DNA of 64,000 nt. Source: Antilocapra americana. Its lineage: Eukaryota; Chordata; Mammalia; Artiodactyla; Antilocapridae. The notes under the pieces are model-generated. The model was not told the DNA's origin. It saw only the letters and a program-made list of their open reading frames with translations, and did not search any database. A program made the translations under genes and the position numbers. Of the stretch, positions 59,210-64,000 are shown piece by piece; within the stretch, counting starts at the first letter, position 1; each line of letters opens with the position of its first letter. The stretch spans positions 33,341,909 through 33,405,908 of the forward strand of contig ML662442.1 in the NCBI GenBank assembly GCA_007570785.1, read 5' to 3'.

Positions 59210-59750
59210 AGAGTAGAATAATTTTATAAATTTTGCAGAAAAAATTTTGCAAATAATAGTGTGCTTAGTTGGTTTTGTTTACCTGAAAGAGGAAAAGATT
59301 CAAACCCTATGGGCCAAAATTTTGTCTAAAAGCATGCTATATGAAGAACCCAGCTGGATTTTGACCAAATTTTCCCTTGTAAAAGAAAAAATGTTACAAA
59401 ACTAAAACAGGTTTTGAGGATAAAATGTAACCTCTTTCAGAAATCTGTAGCTAATAGTACAAGGTAGTCTTGTACCTAGCTTGTCAGATTTATTTGAAAT
59501 GTTTTATCCCAGATATCCTAAAGAAAAACATGGTTCCCAAATAACTGAATATTCCATATACTTGTGAGAAATAAAATTTGATGAAATTATTTGCCACTTC
59601 CAAAAGGTAACTAATTATAAGAAATAATTATATTTGGCCTACTATAGAAATTTCATGTCACTAACTATTGAAAAGTATTTAATAGGCACCTAGAAAAGTA
59701 TTATGGGATGTATAAAAATAACATGTGGCAATTGTATATTTCTCTATAAT
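59210..59750. other. Unique AT-rich stretch
   Basis: Nothing recognised. Confidence 0.45.
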
Positions 59751-59905
59751 TTATTTACAACATGTTTTTACCTTCTTTATCTGATAAATATATTTTCCTG
59801 TTTTACAAACAAGAAAACTAAGGCTTGGCAGTGTTAATCACCTAGGTAGGATCAAACTGCTAATAAAAGTTAGAATCAGAAGTGAACTCAGCTCTTATGA
59901 TGTCA
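59751..59905 (-). mobile_element. MIR SINE fragment, antisense
   Basis: 'gttttacaaacaagaaaac', 'taaggcttggcag' and 'tcacctaggtaggatc' follow antisense MIR order. Confidence 0.65.
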
Positions 59906-61655
59906 TGTCAGAGTTCCCTGTACTATGGCACCTCCATCTCTGCCAAAGACACTGGCGCTTCAACTTTCAGAATTTGGTATTAATCCCATAGAGTCCACTG
60001 GTATTTTCTATCTTCTGTGAATAGAAGAGCTTTGGAAGCAGTAACATGTAAAGCCATTCTCAGCAGCATATACCTCTATAAATTAAGGATTTAAGAATTT
60101 ACTAGGGAAAGTGAAAAGAGGTGTCACAATTTGACACAAGCTAGTCATGTGACAAACTACACATTCATGAATGAAGTACTGTTGCAAATATCCTTGCTAT
60201 TGATCTCATATATTGATATATTAGAGTGGTAATTTGTTCAGTGCAATTAGAAAATCAGACATCATATAACAGGGTTCATCTTAGAATAAACACCTCACAA
60301 TTTACTTACCCAGGTCAAATTTGGGCATATAATTTATTAAAACCTGTTAGCATAGCTCAGAGGTGTTAGAGATTTTCTAGTACTAAATAATTATTCTGCC
60401 AATTATCCAATAGCTTATTTGTGGGGAAGGTCTAATCTCAGAAACTCTTTTGCTGCTGTTGGAAACAGAATTTGAGATGTAGAAATACTTCAAATGTAGG
60501 TGTCTCCCAGGGCAATCTTCAAAGTCAATATGAGTGGTGTAATGCAATAAAGTTTAAAGTGTGCTGAATTTCTTGGAGAAAAAAGTATAAGCCCTTGGAT
60601 AACATTTCTCTGAATCATGTCATATCCACCATTTCTAGAAATATAGAGAGTTATTTATAGAAATAAAAAAGAAAAAGAAGCAGTAGGAACCGAGAAGAGG
60701 CAAGGAAAGTAAAACAGGTAATACAACAAAAGTGTTCTTCAAAGTTCAGCACTGGGGGTTTAGAACTGAGTCAAAAGCAGCTCCCAGGTCCATGAGATGG
60801 TGACTCTGTCTGGTAGAGAGGGTAGAACTTGCACGTTGATGGAGAGATTGATGGAGTCAGGTCAAAGACCCTGATCCATTTCTTGTCTGCACTCTGACAG
60901 AGCCTGGCAGAAAACTGCAGAGTTTCCTTCACAGGGGAGTGTTTACTTCACTTAGCCAAGCTGTGTTAATAATACTTTGTGTTAATAAAACTTTGTTATG
61001 TTTTCTGTATGTTAATAAAACCGTACCCAGAGCTCTTCCTACCAAAAGCATCTATCAAGTCAGAAGTAGGATGAGATGCTCTCCAAGGTCTCTTCCAGAT
61101 TTAACATGAGAATTTGATAAGCAGAAAAAATATAATTGTACTTTTAATAGCCAAAAAGTTGGAAATGTCTATTAAAAATCCATGGTTCAAGGATTCTTAT
61201 TCAGATTTGTATTCAGGGATTCGTATTCTTATTATTCTTTTTAGAAGAATGGATAGCTAACTTTATACAACCAATTTCCTGCTATGTTTGGAGTGTATTT
61301 TTTGTCCCTAGATGGTAGATAAAATTCTCTCAATAATGATATATATATTTTTTTCCCATTTGCCAGTTGCTCTTTTTTTCACTTGCCTCTTTTAGGAATT
61401 TGCTTGGCTCTTTTCCTCCATTTAATGACTATATTTAAGAAAGGATTTGGCAATGTGCCTAGAGGCTCTTGGGTGTTGGATGCCACATAAACAAAATTAA
61501 TTACTAATTTCATGCCACTATCAGATCACTGGCAGTGAGAGGTTATTGACAAAAAAAAAAAAAGACCATGTTGAAAATTGCAACAAAATATAGTATGCTT
61601 TCACATACATTAAGGATATGCAAAAATTAATAGAAATAATCCTGCCTATTTGTTT
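59906..61655. other. Unique noncoding tract
   Basis: No recognised repeat or exon. 60960-61020 contains a local repetition of 'gttaataaaac'-type words. Confidence 0.45.
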
Positions 61656-61657
61656 AT

Positions 61658-61795
61658 ATTTATATAGTGCTTTATGATTATTTTCAAATGTCTTCATACA
61701 CATTATTTAATTTGGTTGTCAAAACAACTTCGTGTTCTGGCTACTACTATTATTAACATCATTTTAAGAAATTAAGGAACCACCCCTCAAAGCTG
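61658..61795 (-). mobile_element. MIR SINE fragment, antisense
   Basis: 'tatagtgctttatg', 'catacacattatttaa', 'ctactactattattaac' match antisense MIR. Confidence 0.58.
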
Positions 61796-61875
61796 CTGTA
61801 CTTTGTGTTTTTTTTTTCATTCACTCAACAGATAAAGCACTGAAAATCTGCTGTCAGATGTCACAGTAGGAGTTG

Positions 61876-61991
61876 TAGGGTGACCAACCATCCTAGCAAA
61901 TTTGCTCAGAGCTGAGGAGTTTCCTGGGATGTAGACTTTCAGTGCTAAAACAAGACAGCCTTGGGCAAACTGGGATACTTGGTCAACCCTA
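61876..61991. mobile_element. Palindromic MITE-like DNA transposon
   Basis: Terminal inverted repeats 'tagggtgaccaa' (61876-61887) and 'ttggtcaacccta' (61979-61991) enclose a partly self-complementary interior ('tttcctgggatg', 'ctttcagtgctaaaac', 'ggcaaactgggata'). It is a known style of old mammalian non-autonomous DNA element; exact family not assigned. Confidence 0.7.
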
Positions 61992-62049
61992 ACAATTTTG
62001 GTCATTTCAACAGCACATCATGGTTCCAGTCATAAAAGAAGTTCTGTCT

Positions 62050-63150
62050 CTCCTTCATTAGCCTTTCCTTACTCTGGACTTTACTTCTGGACCCCACTCC
62101 CAGCTCTACACTAAAAATCCTCTCAATATTGCCAGTGATCACCTAAGCACCAAAAATAGCCCCTATGTTCCCAACTTCTCTGAGATTTTTGACATTTCAA
62201 CTGCCTGGTATTCTCTTTGACTTCACTTTCTGCCTTGCTTTTCTTTCTCCTCCAATAAGTCCTACATTCACCCACCTAAACTTCCAGCATTAAGCGCTGA
62301 GCCCCAAATTTTATATTCACGTCAGCAATATAAATGTCCGTCTGGCCATCCCACCAAGTATTGGAACGAATCAAACCTCAAAACAAAAAGATTTTTTTTT
62401 ATTCCCGCGGCCAATTCCTTCTCTTGATCCCTGCTGCCCCCTGTCCCCCGCCCTCATCTCTGTTTGGCAGCTCCCTTGCTACCCCGCTCCATCTCAGTCA
62501 TCATTATTTTTCTTTCTTCAGATACATCTAAGGTATTACTAGTTTTTAGCAAGAAGTTGTTTAGAGAGTTTTTCATATTTTTCTTTGCTTTTCCTGCCAT
62601 TAGCACTGCAACAAATTTCCTCTTTCTCTCTTGCATTGCTGTTCTAGTCTTTTCCATGAACTAGCTACAGCCTCCTCTTTCATTTCTATCTTCACACCAA
62701 TTTAGACTGCAGTGGTAAAGTTAAAGCCCAGGTTAAAGTACATTCTGGTCTTCATTCTCAGTTTTCTCTTATATGTACCCCATTCTCCAGCCAAAACAAG
62801 CTACTTGATATGCAGTCCTTTCCTCTCTATGCCTTTATTTATGGTTTATTCCTTACATGTGAAGTATTTTTGCCCGTCAAAATGTTACTTTCTTAAAATT
62901 TCTAAGTTTAACTGAATTTTTTTGCAACTCCCAAAGGATATAAGCATTCCTTCCTTTGAACTCATTTCATTTGGTACCCGTGGATGACTCATCTCACATG
63001 CTTTATATTACAGTTATGTACATCCTCTTCTCAGTTCTCCAACTAGACTGTATATTGCTTGAGACCAAGACTGTGTCTGCCTCATTCTAGGATCCCTGCT
63101 TCCCCCAGCAGGCATTCATTAAGTTTTCCTTAAAGATTGACTTGCTCTTA
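62050..63150 (+). mobile_element. Long L2 LINE fragment
   Basis: About 1.1 kb in L2 sense order: 'tcaactgcctggtattctc', 'gcgctgagccccaaattt', 'aaagtacattctgg', 'tgcctttatttatgg', 'ctttgaactcatttc' and the 3' 'gactgtatattgcttgag'. No intact frame remains. The middle part (62330-62700) is the least certain. Confidence 0.6.
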
Positions 63151-64000
63151 TTCCTCTCCCAATTCTGGTTTTAAAATGCATTTTGTAGTTAAGTAATGTT
63201 GGATATGACTTGACTTAAACAAATATATAGTGAATGCATGAATATTGTTATTAAACAACAAAAATCCAAACACCCAATGATTGTCCAGCATCAACACAAA
63301 GTTTCTGAGTACCAGAAGCATTCACACTAGGAGATTAACTTCTGGTTTGGTGTTTGTACCCACACATCAGTTCAGCCAACTCCTTATCAGCTCCACCGCA
63401 GAAAAGGCCACAGAGAAGGAGAGCTATTCCAGAATGAGCAATCACTTTTGTTCAGAAAATAGACTTTAATTGAGTAATTTTTCAGATGGTTGGAATTGAA
63501 TTGGCATGCTGTTTGGGGCCTAAATTGTTTCTCCCTGTTTAGGGGGGCCACAACGTAAGCATGAGAGTCAACACAATTGGGAAATTATAAACACGTATTT
63601 GGATTTTTGGACAATTCCAAAAGAAACCCATCAATAATGGACTTTGAAGGGTTTCATATAACATTTGTTTAGTTTTTAAGGAGATAATTTCAAAAATAGC
63701 AAAGTTGAAAAGAAGTAGAGTCATTTTTCATGATATTTTTCAAATATTCTCCTAAAGACTTTGGGCTCACATCTGGAAGGAAAATAAGAGGTTGAGGTGA
63801 AGAAAATCATCTTATATCTTACCTTATCCACTGTCCTCTCCCTTTAAAATTCTCCGGCCATCATCAAGTTTCTTCAGCTGTTCACAAACACCTGAGGGCC
63901 TCCTACTTCAGGCACAATTTCAATGCCCAGAGGATTGAGACCTCGTTCTTGCTTCTTAATTATAGCTGGCTCTGTCCCTTGTTCTGCACTGAGCTATATC
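63151..64000. other. Unique noncoding stretch to window end
   Basis: No recognised repeat or exon. Short frames only. Confidence 0.45.

Noticed and set aside
1..64000. CRISPR array, prokaryotic operon, phage or plasmid system
   Set aside because: No regularly spaced short repeats, no ribosome-binding-site/ORF organisation. The repeat content is unmistakably ruminant.

Overview
This window reads as ordinary nuclear DNA from a bovid ruminant (cattle, buffalo, sheep or goat; the species cannot be fixed from the sequence alone). The diagnostic evidence is the repeat content. There are many copies of the tRNA-Glu-derived Bov-tA and Bov-A SINEs and ten BovB (RTE-clade) LINE fragments. There are also ruminant L1 3' tails and CHR-type cetartiodactyl SINEs, above an older layer of mammalian MIR, L2, L1, LTR and DNA-transposon fossils. 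I found no host protein-coding gene, exon, tRNA, rRNA, CRISPR array or bacterial-type operon. Every open frame that I could identify belongs to a BovB pseudogene or is a chance frame in a repeat.

Layout. 1-5.4 kb holds scattered MIR, L1 and Bov-tA/Bov-A copies around a unique stretch. 5.4-7.6 kb is a three-level nest: BovB inside an endogenous-retrovirus LTR inside an older repeat. 7.6-15.7 kb has L2, MIR, MER20-like, Bov-tA and two short BovB insertions. 15.75-19.65 kb is a nearly full-length BovB on the minus strand, with endonuclease and reverse transcriptase regions broken by lesions. 19.9-24.7 kb has a DNA transposon nested in another, a CHR-type SINE, a 1.6-kb plus-strand BovB and an orphan piece of BovB 5' UTR. 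25-36.4 kb is sparse unique DNA with Bov-tA, MIR, L2 and L1 remnants and one possible LTR. 36.4-41.45 kb is about 5 kb without a recognisable ruminant SINE or BovB; its first part is the best candidate for conserved noncoding (regulatory) sequence. 41.45-46.3 kb holds a doubled Bov-tA, then a 3.07-kb BovB whose 5' third is inverted, flanked by a perfect 12-bp target-site duplication (twin-priming structure). 46.3-55.2 kb has many SINEs, two BovB 3' ends, a ruminant L1 tail, and two SINEs flanked by one shared target-site duplication. 55.2-64 kb is again free of ruminant SINEs and contains MIRs, an L1 tail, a palindromic MITE and a long L2.

Nothing here forms a working genetic system. The interest is in insertion history (5' inversion, nesting, very short LINE insertions, composite SINE) and in two or three repeat-poor tracts that may be regulatory. 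Family names come from recognising diagnostic motifs by eye; boundaries are exact only where a target-site duplication is described.
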